DNA of 36,437 nt, taken from contig DATJMX010000055.1 in the NCBI GenBank assembly GCA_035508495.1, forward strand, positions 1 to 36,437, in the 5' to 3' direction. Positions 23,359-30,994 of the stretch are shown here, one piece after another (within the stretch, counting starts at the first letter, position 1; each line of letters starts with the position of its first letter). The translations under genes and the position numbers were made by a program. The notes below the pieces were generated by a model. It ran no database searches, was not told the origin of the DNA, and worked only from the letters and a program-made list of their open reading frames with translations. This DNA is from Candidatus Binataceae bacterium (GTDB lineage: Bacteria > Desulfobacterota > Binatia > Binatales > Binataceae).

Positions 23359-23444
23359 GCGAGAGTGGCGGAACGGCAGACGCGCAAGGCTCAGGACCTT
23401 GTGAGGGCAACCTCGTGGGGGTTCAAGTCCCCCCTCTCGCACCA
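23359..23444 (+). tRNA. tRNA-Leu (anticodon CAG)
   Basis: The acceptor GCGAGAG (23359-23365) pairs with CTCTCGC (23434-23440), with discriminator A and an encoded CCA end (23442-23444). The anticodon stem CAAGG/CCTTG closes the loop CTCAGGA, placing anticodon CAG at 23392-23394, which reads the leucine codon CUG. A long variable arm with a GAGG/CCTC stem, typical of leucine tRNA, precedes the T arm GGGGG-TTCAAGT-CCCCC. It lies alone between a methyltransferase and a small lipoprotein gene. Confidence 0.97.
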
Positions 23445-23461
23445 AGTTCGAATCGCGCCTG

Positions 23462-23719
23462 CTAGTAGTTTCCGCTCTGAACGCCGCCGGAGGTCTTGTT
23501 GCCCGACGTCTCGGAGCCATGGCAGGCCTTAACATCGGAAACACTCGCGCCGATCGCCGAGGCGATTTCGTCGTCAGAGCGTCCGGCGTCGGTCTGTAAC
23601 CTCACCACGTTGCAGTCGATGTGGCTCTGATTGAGCGAACTGCATCCCGAAATTGCGCCGGCCAGGATTGTCGTCCCCACTGCGGCGCCAATCGCCAGCT
23701 TCCTTAGCGTTCCAGTCAT
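23462..23719 (-). CDS. Small lipoprotein, 85 residues
   Basis: The ATG at 23719 sits eight bases after GAGGGG (23728-23733); an ATG two codons earlier is too close to it. The N-terminus MTGTLRKLAIGAAVGTTILA is a signal peptide followed by the lipobox GAISGC, with Cys26 as lipid anchor. The mature part of about 60 residues includes HIDCNVVRLQTDAGRSDDEI, then ASAIGASVSDVKACHGSE and a Gly/Ser/Thr tail. Two further cysteines could form a disulfide. 'SDDEIASAIGASVSDVKAC' resembles a short helix-turn-helix-like helical pair, but no family is recognised. It is divergent from valS and ends 17 bases from the tRNA. Confidence 0.75.
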   Translation of the reverse strand: MTGTLRKLAIGAAVGTTILAGAISGCSSLNQSHIDCNVVRLQTDAGRSDDEIASAIGASVSDVKACHGSETSGNKTSGGVQSGNY

Positions 23720-23827
23720 CAGCATGTCCCCTCTGTGTCGGCTTGTTGTTCCCCAAGATGGCCGGACACGCGCGCACGATATTATCAACCAGTGTTAATT
23801 TACAAGCTTGATTTGGAGGCGGCTTTG

Positions 23828-23929
23828 ATGTTGCTGCCTGTTGCGGCGGCACACTTGTTAGCCGCTTACCGCGCCAATATGATTTGCCAAGTGGGCGCAC
23901 TCGCGCCCTTTTTTGACCGCAGAGTTTGA
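23828..23929 (+). CDS. Possible 33-residue leader peptide upstream of valS
   Basis: GGAGG (23815-23819) lies eight bases before an ATG that opens a 33-codon frame starting MLLPVAAAHLLAAYRANM and ending in Val-stop 14 bases before the valS start. An intrinsic terminator (23893-23914) is inside the frame, and Val codon 22 (GTG, 23891-23893) abuts the base of its 5' arm. A ribosome paused there could prevent the hairpin. This is an inferred attenuation device; the peptide has only three Val codons. Confidence 0.35.
   Translation: MLLPVAAAHLLAAYRANMICQVGALAPFFDRRV
23893..23914 (+). terminator. Intrinsic terminator hairpin in valS leader
   Basis: GGGCGC-ACTC-GCGCCC is a perfect 6-bp stem followed by TTTTTT, just 29 bases upstream of the valS start. 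No gene on the plus strand ends just before it, so it is more likely a regulated terminator within the valS leader than a gene end. Confidence 0.72.
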
Positions 23930-23943
23930 GATGGACGGCAACG

Positions 23944-26601
23944 GTGGAACTTCCCAAGACATTTGATTCGAAAGCCGCGGAAGAGAAGTGGTTCCAGAAG
24001 TGGATCGACCTTGGCTATTTCAAGGCCGATCCTTCGCGCGAGGGCCCGGTCTTCTCGGTAGTAATTCCGCCGCCGAATATCACGGGTCAGCTCCATCTCG
24101 GGCATGCGCTCAACGTGTCGCTCCAGGACATCATCGTGCGTACGCGCAGGATGCAGGGGTACAACACCCTGTGGCTGCCCGGCACCGATCATGCCGGAAT
24201 CGCGACGCAGAACGCAGTCGAGAAGGCGCTCGCCAAGGAAGGCAAGAATCGTCATCAGCTCGGTCGCGAAGTCTTCCTCGACCGCGTATGGCAATGGCGC
24301 GATGAGTACGGCGGGCGCATCCTTCATCAGCTCCGCCGCCTCGGCGCGTCCTGCGATTGGAGCCGCGAGCGCTTCACGCTTGACCCTGGCCTGTCGAAGG
24401 CCGTGACGAAGGTCTTCGTCGATCTCTACAACAAGAAGCTCATTTATCGCGCCAAGCGGCTTATCAACTGGTGTCCCCGATGCGAGACGGCGCTGTCCGA
24501 TCTTGAAGTCGATCACAAGGATGCCAAGGGCGCGCTTTACTACGTGCTCTACAATTTCGTCGATGGCTCGGGCTCGCTGACGGTCGCGACGACGCGGCCC
24601 GAGACAATTCTCGGCGACACTGCGGTCGCGGTGAATCCCGGAGACGATCGCTTCCAGGCGTCCGTCGGCAAGAGTGTGCGGGTGCCGCTAACGAGCCGCG
24701 ACGTGAGCGTGATCGCGGACAGCGCCGTCGATCGCGAGTTCGGCACCGGCGCGCTCAAGATAACACCCGGTCATGATCTCAACGACTTCGAGATCGGCAA
24801 ACGCCACAATCTGGAACAAATCTCGGTGCTCGACGAGCGCGCGCACATGAACGAGAACGGCGGCCCGTATAAGGGGCTGTCGCGCGGAGATGCGCGCAAG
24901 CGGATCGTCGCAGATCTTGAAGCCGCTGGATTGCTCGAGAAAGTCGAGCCGCACAATCATGCTGTCGGCGTCTGCTCGCGATGCGATACCGTCGTCGAGC
25001 CGATGCTCTCAGAGCAGTGGTTCATGGCGATGCAGGAGATGGCACGGCGGGCGGGTGATGCGGTGCGCAAGGGCGACACCACGTTTCATCCGAAGTTCTG
25101 GGAGAACACGTTCTTCAACTGGATCGACAATATCCACGATTGGTGCGTATCGCGGCAGCTATGGTGGGGCCATCGGATTCCGGCGTATCACTGTGTGCGA
25201 TGCAATCATCTGATTGTCGCGCTGGAGCGCCCTGCGACGTGCCCGGAATGCGACGGCAGCGATATCACGCAGGACGAGGATGTGCTCGATACGTGGTTCA
25301 GTTCGGGCCTGTGGCCTTTTTCGACCCTCGGATGGCCCGAGAATACCGCCGATCTGCAGAAGTACTATCCAACGAGCCTCTTGCTGACGGGCTTCGACAT
25401 CATCTTCTTCTGGGTCGCGCGCATGATGATGTTCGGGCTCGAGTTCACGGACCAGGTACCGTTCCGTGACGTGTACATCACGCCGCTCGTGCGCGACGAG
25501 CTCGGCAAGAAGATGACGAAGTCGAAGGGCAACGTCGTCGATCCGCTCGAGCTGATGGAGCAGTACGGCGCCGATGCGCTGCGCTTCACGCTCGCGCAGT
25601 TGGCGGCGCAGGGCCGCGACGTCATCCTGTCGCACGATCGCTTCGCGGCCTCGCGCGCCTTCGCCAATAAGATCTGGAACGCCGCCCGCTTCGTGCTGAT
25701 GAATCTCGAAGGCGCGCCCGAGCCGATTCCGACCGTTGATGACTCGAAGCTGTCGCTCGCTGACAGATGGATTCTCGATCGCCTGAACCAGACAACTCGC
25801 GAAGTGACCGAGTACATCGACAAGTACGAATTCAACAACGCCGCGATGGTCGTGTACGACTTCGCCTGGCATCAGTTCTGCGATTGGTACATCGAGCTGG
25901 CGAAGGAGCCGCTGAAGGCGAGCGGCGATCGCCAGGCCGCCGCGCGCTACGTGCTGGTGCACACGCTCGATCAGATGCTGCGCTTGTTGCATCCGTTCAT
26001 GCCGTTCGTGACCGAGGAAATCTGGCAGGCGATTCGCCCTTACATCGGCGAGCCGAACCTCCCGCCGCATCTGCCGATCGCAAGCTTCCCGATCGCGCGC
26101 GAGGGCTCGCTGCTGTCGCCAGCCGAATGCGGAGCGATGGAGCACTGCATCGCGGCGACCGAGGAAATCAATTCGCTACGTTCTCTTTTGGGATGGCATC
26201 CGGGGCAGCGCACACGCGCGGTGGTCCGACTCGGCGAGGGCACCTCGCCATCAGAGATCGAACTGTGGCGACAATATGTGAGCGTACTGGCGAAGCTTGA
26301 AACTCTCAGCACGGAGCCGATCGCAGGCGCGCAGGTCGTGTACTCGCATCTGTTGTGGGCTGATATCGGCGTCGCGGCTCCCGATGGCTACGACTTCGAG
26401 CAGGCGCGGCGCAAGTTGCAGAAGCAACTCGACGAAGTCGTGAAGCACTCGACGCAGCATTCGAAGCGGCTGAATGACGAGCAGTTTATGGCCAAGGCCG
26501 ATCCGCAGACCAAAGAAGAAGTCGCCGAGCGCTATAAGCTCCTGCAGACACAGCATCGGCAGTTGAGCGAGCAGTTGAAGCAACTCGAAGGCATCGCGTG
26601 A
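23944..26601 (+). CDS. valS: Valine-tRNA ligase
   Basis: ValRS charges tRNA-Val and edits mischarged threonine. The class I synthetase of about 885 residues has the HIGH-type motif HLGH at 51-54 (PPPNITGQLHLGHAL). Its editing domain has ATTRPETILGDTAVAV and EFGTGALKITPGHDLNDFE. LINWCPRCETALSDLE is also present. The KMSKS-type loop is KMTKS at 523-527. The C-terminus has a coiled-coil tRNA-binding arm (ARRKLQKQLDEVVKH). The GTG at 23944 gives the family start MELPKTFDSKAAEEKW; a TTG six codons earlier is possible, and an ATG at 23931 is out of frame. The leader carries a terminator and a possible leader peptide. nadC follows after a repeat. Confidence 0.97.
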   Translation: MELPKTFDSKAAEEKWFQKWIDLGYFKADPSREGPVFSVVIPPPNITGQLHLGHALNVSLQDIIVRTRRMQGYNTLWLPGTDHAGIATQNAVEKALAKEGKNRHQLGREVFLDRVWQWRDEYGGRILHQLRRLGASCDWSRERFTLDPGLSKAVTKVFVDLYNKKLIYRAKRLINWCPRCETALSDLEVDHKDAKGALYYVLYNFVDGSGSLTVATTRPETILGDTAVAVNPGDDRFQASVGKSVRVPLTSRDVSVIADSAVDREFGTGALKITPGHDLNDFEIGKRHNLEQISVLDERAHMNENGGPYKGLSRGDARKRIVADLEAAGLLEKVEPHNHAVGVCSRCDTVVEPMLSEQWFMAMQEMARRAGDAVRKGDTTFHPKFWENTFFNWIDNIHDWCVSRQLWWGHRIPAYHCVRCNHLIVALERPATCPECDGSDITQDEDVLDTWFSSGLWPFSTLGWPENTADLQKYYPTSLLLTGFDIIFFWVARMMMFGLEFTDQVPFRDVYITPLVRDELGKKMTKSKGNVVDPLELMEQYGADALRFTLAQLAAQGRDVILSHDRFAASRAFANKIWNAARFVLMNLEGAPEPIPTVDDSKLSLADRWILDRLNQTTREVTEYIDKYEFNNAAMVVYDFAWHQFCDWYIELAKEPLKASGDRQAAARYVLVHTLDQMLRLLHPFMPFVTEEIWQAIRPYIGEPNLPPHLPIASFPIAREGSLLSPAECGAMEHCIAATEEINSLRSLLGWHPGQRTRAVVRLGEGTSPSEIELWRQYVSVLAKLETLSTEPIAGAQVVYSHLLWADIGVAAPDGYDFEQARRKLQKQLDEVVKHSTQHSKRLNDEQFMAKADPQTKEEVAERYKLLQTQHRQLSEQLKQLEGIA

Positions 26602-26629
26602 TCGCCATATTGCTCCCTCTTATCTCCGG

Positions 26630-26665
26630 ATCCCCTCGCCTTACTCCCAGGATAGGGAGAGGGGA
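26630..26665. repeat. Interspersed hairpin repeat, family B, locus 4 (single element)
   Basis: ATCCCCTCGCCTTACTCCC, a short loop, then GGGAGAGGGGAC form an imperfect hairpin with CCCCTC/GAGGGG and CTCCC/GGGAG blocks. The element lies between valS and nadC, ending before the nadC ribosome site GAGGAG. Confidence 0.6.
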
Positions 26666-26683
26666 CAGCGAGGAGAGTCGCCA

Positions 26684-27532
26684 ATGGAGATGATCCGGCA
26701 GCTCGATCTCTCCGACTACATCCGGCGGGCGTTGGCTGAGGATGTGGGACAGGGCGATCTCACTACTGCTGCGACGGTATCGCCCGGTCAGCTCGGGCGC
26801 GCGATTATTAAGGTTAAAGAGCCGCGGATGATTGTCGCGGGTGCGTTCCTCATCGAACAGGTCTTCGCGATGACCGGCGCTGAGCCGAACATGCTCACGC
26901 TCACGGACGAAGGCTGCGAGCTCAAGGCTGGCGACGTGCTTGCCGATGTCGAGGGGCGGCTCGCGGGGCTGCTCGTCGGGGAGCGGACTGCGCTCAACTT
27001 CGTTCAATTGCTCTCCGGTATCGCGACTGCAACTCGCGTCTACGTCGAGGCAATCGCGGGCACGCGTGCGAAGATTATCGACACGCGCAAGACGCATCCT
27101 GGTCTGCGCGTCCTCGAGAAGTATGCGGTCCGCGCTGGCGGCGGCCATAACCATCGCCTCGGACTCGACAGCGGTGTGCTGATCAAGGAGAACCACGTCG
27201 CTGCAGCAGGTGGGATTACTCCTGCGATCAAACGCGCGCGCCAACTCGCGCCGCACACAATCAGGATCGAATGCGAATGCGAGACGCTCGCGCAGGTCGA
27301 CGAGGCCGTGCGCGCCGGCGCCGATGCGATCCTGCTCGACAATATGACGCTCGCGCAGGTGCGCGAAGCGCGCGCCAAAGTCGGCGAGAAGATCATCCTC
27401 GAAGTCTCTGGAGGCATCACGCGCGACACCGTGCGCGCGCTTGCCGAGACTGGCGTCGATTTGATCTCGGTCGGTGCGCTGACGCATTCTGTAAAGGCTG
27501 TAGATATCAGCATGAGGATCGACCAGACCTGA
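26684..27532 (+). CDS. nadC: Nicotinate-nucleotide diphosphorylase (carboxylating)
   Basis: NadC converts quinolinate and phosphoribosyl diphosphate to nicotinate mononucleotide in de novo NAD synthesis. The 282-residue protein has EDVGQGDLTT near residue 20, GERTALNFVQLLSGIATATR, and the substrate-binding DTRKTHPGLRVLEKYAVRAG (133-152). Also present are GGHNHRLGL, LIKENHV, and the phosphate-binding ILLDNM and LEVSGGI loops. Length is normal. GAGGAG (26669 onward) fixes the ATG. birA begins 23 bases downstream. No nadA or nadB is in the window. Confidence 0.97.
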   Translation: MEMIRQLDLSDYIRRALAEDVGQGDLTTAATVSPGQLGRAIIKVKEPRMIVAGAFLIEQVFAMTGAEPNMLTLTDEGCELKAGDVLADVEGRLAGLLVGERTALNFVQLLSGIATATRVYVEAIAGTRAKIIDTRKTHPGLRVLEKYAVRAGGGHNHRLGLDSGVLIKENHVAAAGGITPAIKRARQLAPHTIRIECECETLAQVDEAVRAGADAILLDNMTLAQVREARAKVGEKIILEVSGGITRDTVRALAETGVDLISVGALTHSVKAVDISMRIDQT

Positions 27533-27555
27533 CGCTCCGGAGCCGCGACTGACTG

Positions 27556-28353
27556 ATGCCCGACAATCCATACCGATCGATCGAACGCGGCGAACCGGGA
27601 CGGATCGGATGGCGAATCCACTACTTCGACGAAGTCGATTCCACCCAGGAGATCGCGCGCGAGCTTGCTGCGCAGGGAAGCCAACAAGGCACCGCAATAA
27701 TCGCTGACCGGCAGACCGCGGGCCGCGGCCGCCTCGGCCGCTCGTGGCATTCGCCCGCCGGAGCCAACCTCTACACGACGATCATCCTGCGCCCTGCGAT
27801 GCCGCTTGCGAGCGTGCCTCAGCTAAGCCTCGTCGCGGGACTGGCCGTTGCCGATGTGCTCGAGCGCGTCGCGCCGGGTATCGTCGGACTCAAGTGGCCC
27901 AACGACGTATGGCTTCGCGGGCGCAAGGTCTCCGGCATGATCGCCGAGGCGATCACCGACAAGCGCGGCAATCTCGAGTGTGTGCTGCTTGGGATCGGCA
28001 TCAACGTGAATCTCACCGCGAGCGATATTCCCGATGAACTGCGCGAGCGCGCGACATCAATTCGAATCGCGACCGGTCGCGCATGGGATCGAATCGAACT
28101 CGCCGATTCGCTTTTTTCCTTGCTCGACTCTCGCTATATGGAAGCTCTGACCGCGGGCTTCGCCGCTGTTCGGCCAGCGTGGGAACGCTACTCGGCGCTT
28201 ACAGGGAAGCGGGTAGCGATCGTGGACGGCGGGCGGCGCCAGGGCGGTATCGTACGGGGTATCGACGATGACGGCGCGCTGATGCTCGATCTCGGGGACA
28301 AGGTCGAGCGAATCGTCGCGGGAGAAGTCACCGTCGAAGGAGCGTATGCGTGA
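27556..28353 (+). CDS. birA: Biotin-[acetyl-CoA-carboxylase] ligase, monofunctional
   Basis: This enzyme activates biotin with ATP and attaches it to the carboxyl-carrier protein of biotin enzymes. The 265-residue protein has the biotinyl-AMP loop GRGRLGRSW (56-64), LKWPNDVW (112-119) with Lys124 in RGRKVSGMIAE, GIGINVNL, and a small C-terminal SH3-like domain (RVAIVDGGRRQGGIVRGI). The E. coli-type N-terminal helix-turn-helix is absent, so this copy should not act as the biotin repressor. It is 23 bases behind nadC, a neighbourhood also seen in other bacteria. ATG 27556 gives a short lead-in before IHYFDEVDSTQ. Confidence 0.96.
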   Translation: MPDNPYRSIERGEPGRIGWRIHYFDEVDSTQEIARELAAQGSQQGTAIIADRQTAGRGRLGRSWHSPAGANLYTTIILRPAMPLASVPQLSLVAGLAVADVLERVAPGIVGLKWPNDVWLRGRKVSGMIAEAITDKRGNLECVLLGIGINVNLTASDIPDELRERATSIRIATGRAWDRIELADSLFSLLDSRYMEALTAGFAAVRPAWERYSALTGKRVAIVDGGRRQGGIVRGIDDDGALMLDLGDKVERIVAGEVTVEGAYA

Positions 28354-28447
28354 GGTTTGATGTGATCTTCTGACAGCAATAAATCGCTTCGAACGGGCCG
28401 CGCGCTCAGTTCGGCGGCCTCGCGAGGCGCGAAGAGAGGTTACTCCT

Positions 28448-30550
28448 ATGGCTGTGGAGGAAATCGGGCGGCTCAGAACCATCGCGATCGTAGGCCAGGG
28501 TGGCACAGGAAAGACCCAGCTTGCCGAGGCGATGCTGTTCACCGCCGGGGCGACATCGCGGCTCGGGCGTCCAGACGATGGCAGTTCGTCACTGGATTTT
28601 GAGCCCGAGGAACTTAACCATCACATCTCGATCAGTTCTGCCTTTCATCACTACAACTGGAAAAAGACCGAGGTCCTCTTCGCCGATACGCCCGGCTACA
28701 GCGCCGTGCTGCCGGAGACGATGACGACGCTGCGCGCGGTTGACGGGCTCGTGATACTCATCAGCCCGGGCGCGGACACCAAGGTCGAATCGGAGAAGAT
28801 CTGGGCCGCGGCGAACGCGTCCAACCTGCCGCGGATCGCATTCGTGTCGCGTCTTGATCGCGAGCGCACCAGCTTCAACGCTGCGCTCAAGGACCTCGAA
28901 AAAATTCTCGGCGCGAAAGTCGTCGTGCTCTCGCTGCCGATCGGCGACGAGCTCGGCTTCAAGGGCGTTATCGACGTGCTGTCGATGAAGGCGCTCACCT
29001 ATGCTGACCAGAGCGGCAAGGCCAAGGAAGAGGAGCTGACGGGCGATATCAAGGAGCGCGCCGAGTCCGCACGCAACGCATATTACGAGGCAGTCGCCGA
29101 GACCGACGACGAGCTGCTCGAGAAATATCTCGACCAGGGCACGATCGACGACGAGGCCGCGCGCAAGGCTCTACGAGCCGCCGTGCTCGGCGGCAAAGTG
29201 ACGCCGGTGTTCTGCGGTTCAGGCGCGAAGAATATCGGCGTCGGCCCGCTGCTCGATGCGATCAACCTGCTGCTGCCGGCGCCGAACGAGCGTCCCGCCG
29301 CATCGTTCAGTCATCCGACGAAAGGGACTCCCGAAGAGCGCGCGGCGGATCCGGGTGCTCCGTTTGCCGCCTTCGTGTTCAAGACGATTATCGACCCGTT
29401 CGCGGGCAAGCTCTCAATATTCCGCGTGATGTCAGGGACGGCGCATAGCGATGCGCCCGTGCTCAACGCCTCGCGCGAGAGCAAGGAGCGGTTCGGCCAG
29501 CTCTTGCGCCTCGAAGGCAAAAAGCAGAGCCCGGTTGCGCAGGCGCTCGCGGGCGAGGTCGTCGCCGTCGCCAAGCTCAAGGATACGACAACCGGTGACA
29601 CGCTCTGCGACGAAAAGTCACCGATCATCGCCGAGCCGCCGCTGACACGGCCGACTCCCGTCATCTCGTTCGCGCTGCGTCCTAAAACCAAGGGCGACGA
29701 AGAGAAGGCCTCTGCCGCGCTGCAGAAGCTCGTCGACGAGGATCTTGCGCTGGATATGCATCGCGATGCGCAAACGCACGAGATCATTCTCTCGGGCACC
29801 GGGCAGATGCATATCGAGCTGACGGTCGAGAAGCTCAAGCGAAAATTCAATGTAGAGGTTGAACTTCAGGCGCCTAAGGTTCCTTACAAGGAAGCGATCA
29901 AGGGCCGCTCCGAAGCGCAAGGAAAATACAAGCGACAGTCCGGCGGCCGCGGCCAATACGGTGATTGCTGGCTCAAGGTCGAGCCGCTCCCGCGCGGAAC
30001 AGGATTCGAGTTCGTCGATGAAATCGTCGGCGGCTCGATCCCGCGCAACTTTATCCCGTCGGTCGAGAAGGGCGTGCGCAATACGCTCGCCGAAGGTTTC
30101 CTGTCGGGCAATCCGATGGTCGACGTCAGAGTGACGGTCTTCGACGGCAGCTATCATGACGTGGATTCGTCGGACATGGCGTTCCAGATCGCGGCCTCGA
30201 TGGGAATTAAAGCAGCACTTGAAAAAGCCAAGCCGATTATCCTCGAGCCGGTCGTGGCGATCGAAGTTTCGTGCCCCGATGAATGCATGGGCGACGTGAT
30301 CGGCGACCTCAACGCCCGCCGCGGCAAGGTCCTCGGCATGGACAGCAAGGGCAGCGGCCAGGTGATCAAGGCCCAGGTGCCGATGTCGGAGGTGCTGAAG
30401 TACGCGCCGGACCTGCGCTCGATAACCTCGGGCCGCGGCTCCTTCGAGCAGCATTTCTCGCATTACGAGGAAGCTCCGCCGATGGTCGCCGACAAGATCG
30501 TCAAGGAGGCGCAAGCCGCCAAAGAAGCCAGGTCCCACGCCCACGCCTGA
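28448..30550 (+). CDS. Elongation factor G-like GTPase (FusA2-type)
   Basis: The 700-residue protein has the five-domain EF-G layout. The G domain has the P-loop GQGGTGKT at 16-23. The switch I core is HHISI, where Ser61 replaces the usual Thr. Switch II is DTPGY with Tyr84 in place of the catalytic His of EF-G. The base-specificity motif is SRLDR (134-138) instead of NKxDR. Domains III-V follow, with GTGQMHIELTVEKLKRKFNV, RQSGGRGQYGDCWLKVEP and GDVIGDLNARRGKVLGM. Tyr in 'DTPGY' is typical of the EF-G-like/FusA2 group, whose exact role is unsettled, so the main translocase should be encoded elsewhere. GAGAGG (28434-28439) fixes the start; a terminator follows. Confidence 0.93.
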   Translation: MAVEEIGRLRTIAIVGQGGTGKTQLAEAMLFTAGATSRLGRPDDGSSSLDFEPEELNHHISISSAFHHYNWKKTEVLFADTPGYSAVLPETMTTLRAVDGLVILISPGADTKVESEKIWAAANASNLPRIAFVSRLDRERTSFNAALKDLEKILGAKVVVLSLPIGDELGFKGVIDVLSMKALTYADQSGKAKEEELTGDIKERAESARNAYYEAVAETDDELLEKYLDQGTIDDEAARKALRAAVLGGKVTPVFCGSGAKNIGVGPLLDAINLLLPAPNERPAASFSHPTKGTPEERAADPGAPFAAFVFKTIIDPFAGKLSIFRVMSGTAHSDAPVLNASRESKERFGQLLRLEGKKQSPVAQALAGEVVAVAKLKDTTTGDTLCDEKSPIIAEPPLTRPTPVISFALRPKTKGDEEKASAALQKLVDEDLALDMHRDAQTHEIILSGTGQMHIELTVEKLKRKFNVEVELQAPKVPYKEAIKGRSEAQGKYKRQSGGRGQYGDCWLKVEPLPRGTGFEFVDEIVGGSIPRNFIPSVEKGVRNTLAEGFLSGNPMVDVRVTVFDGSYHDVDSSDMAFQIAASMGIKAALEKAKPIILEPVVAIEVSCPDECMGDVIGDLNARRGKVLGMDSKGSGQVIKAQVPMSEVLKYAPDLRSITSGRGSFEQHFSHYEEAPPMVADKIVKEAQAAKEARSHAHA

Positions 30551-30581
30551 GGCCTCCGGCTTCGCCATCGATCTGTCTCTG

Positions 30582-30617
30582 CACCCGGCGGCGCAAAAAC
30601 GACGCCGGGTGTTTTTT
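30582..30617 (+). terminator. Rho-independent terminator after EF-G-like gene
   Basis: CACCCGGCG (30582-30590) and CGCCGGGTG (30603-30611) form a perfect 9-bp stem around a 12-base loop, followed by TTTTTT. It starts 31 bases after the EF-G-like stop and closes the transcript before the DUF2905 operon. Confidence 0.93.
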
Positions 30618-30629
30618 CCCGAAGCCTCG

Positions 30630-30702
30630 AAGGCCCTTACCCGCGAAGCGGCGAGGGCCCCCGAAATCCCTCTCCCGTGACATAACGGGCGAGGGATTTT
30701 TT
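30630..30702. repeat. Interspersed hairpin repeat, family B, locus 5
   Basis: The first hairpin, GGCCCT-TAC-CCGC-GAA-GCGG-CG-AGGGCC (about 30630-30660), is followed by AAATCCCTCTCCCGT (30664-30678), a 6-base loop, and ACGGGCGAGGGATTT plus three T's. The second stem pairs at 14 of 15 positions and ends in a T-run, so it also looks like a terminator. Its conserved half matches locus 2. Confidence 0.72.
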
Positions 30703-30781
30703 GGGGCGCGTCGCCAGTTAGGTTGGCGTCACAGGCCATGTCGCCTGGACCCGCTCTGCTATAAGATCAACCGGGCGAACA

Positions 30782-30994
30782 ATGGCGCCGATTGGCAAAA
30801 GCCTGGTGATGCTGGGGATCCTTGTCGCGTGCGCGGGCGCGCTGATGTGGGCGCTCGGTTCGATTCCCGGCGTTAGTCGCTTGCCCGGCGATATCTACGT
30901 CCGCCGCGGCAATTTCACTTTCTATTTTCCGATCGTGACCTGCATCATCCTGAGTGTCGTCGCGACCCTTCTTCTGTCGCTGCTTAGGCGATGA
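30782..30994 (+). CDS. DUF2905 small membrane protein
   Basis: This 70-residue protein has two membrane helices (SLVMLGILVACAGALMWAL and FPIVTCIILSVVATLLLSLL). They are separated by the diagnostic DUF2905 segment GVSRLPGDIYVRRGNFTFY. The family is widespread among bacteria and has no known function. Its stop overlaps the kinase start by four bases (ATGA), so the kinase is translationally coupled to it. This makes it the first gene of the kinase/LpxC unit and a candidate partner of the membrane kinase, though this is only positional evidence. Confidence 0.9.
   Translation: MAPIGKSLVMLGILVACAGALMWALGSIPGVSRLPGDIYVRRGNFTFYFPIVTCIILSVVATLLLSLLRR

Noticed and set aside
23720..23943. T-box riboswitch upstream of valS
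   Set aside because: A terminator is present but I found no T-box consensus (AGGGTGGNACCGCG) or specifier stem; a leader peptide fits better.
25159..27697. Long minus-strand frames opposite valS and nadC
   Set aside because: Antisense shadows of strongly conserved enzymes with no recognisable domain.
29618..30739. 373-codon minus-strand frame opposite the EF-G-like gene
   Set aside because: It runs through a terminator and a repeat and mirrors conserved EF-G domains.
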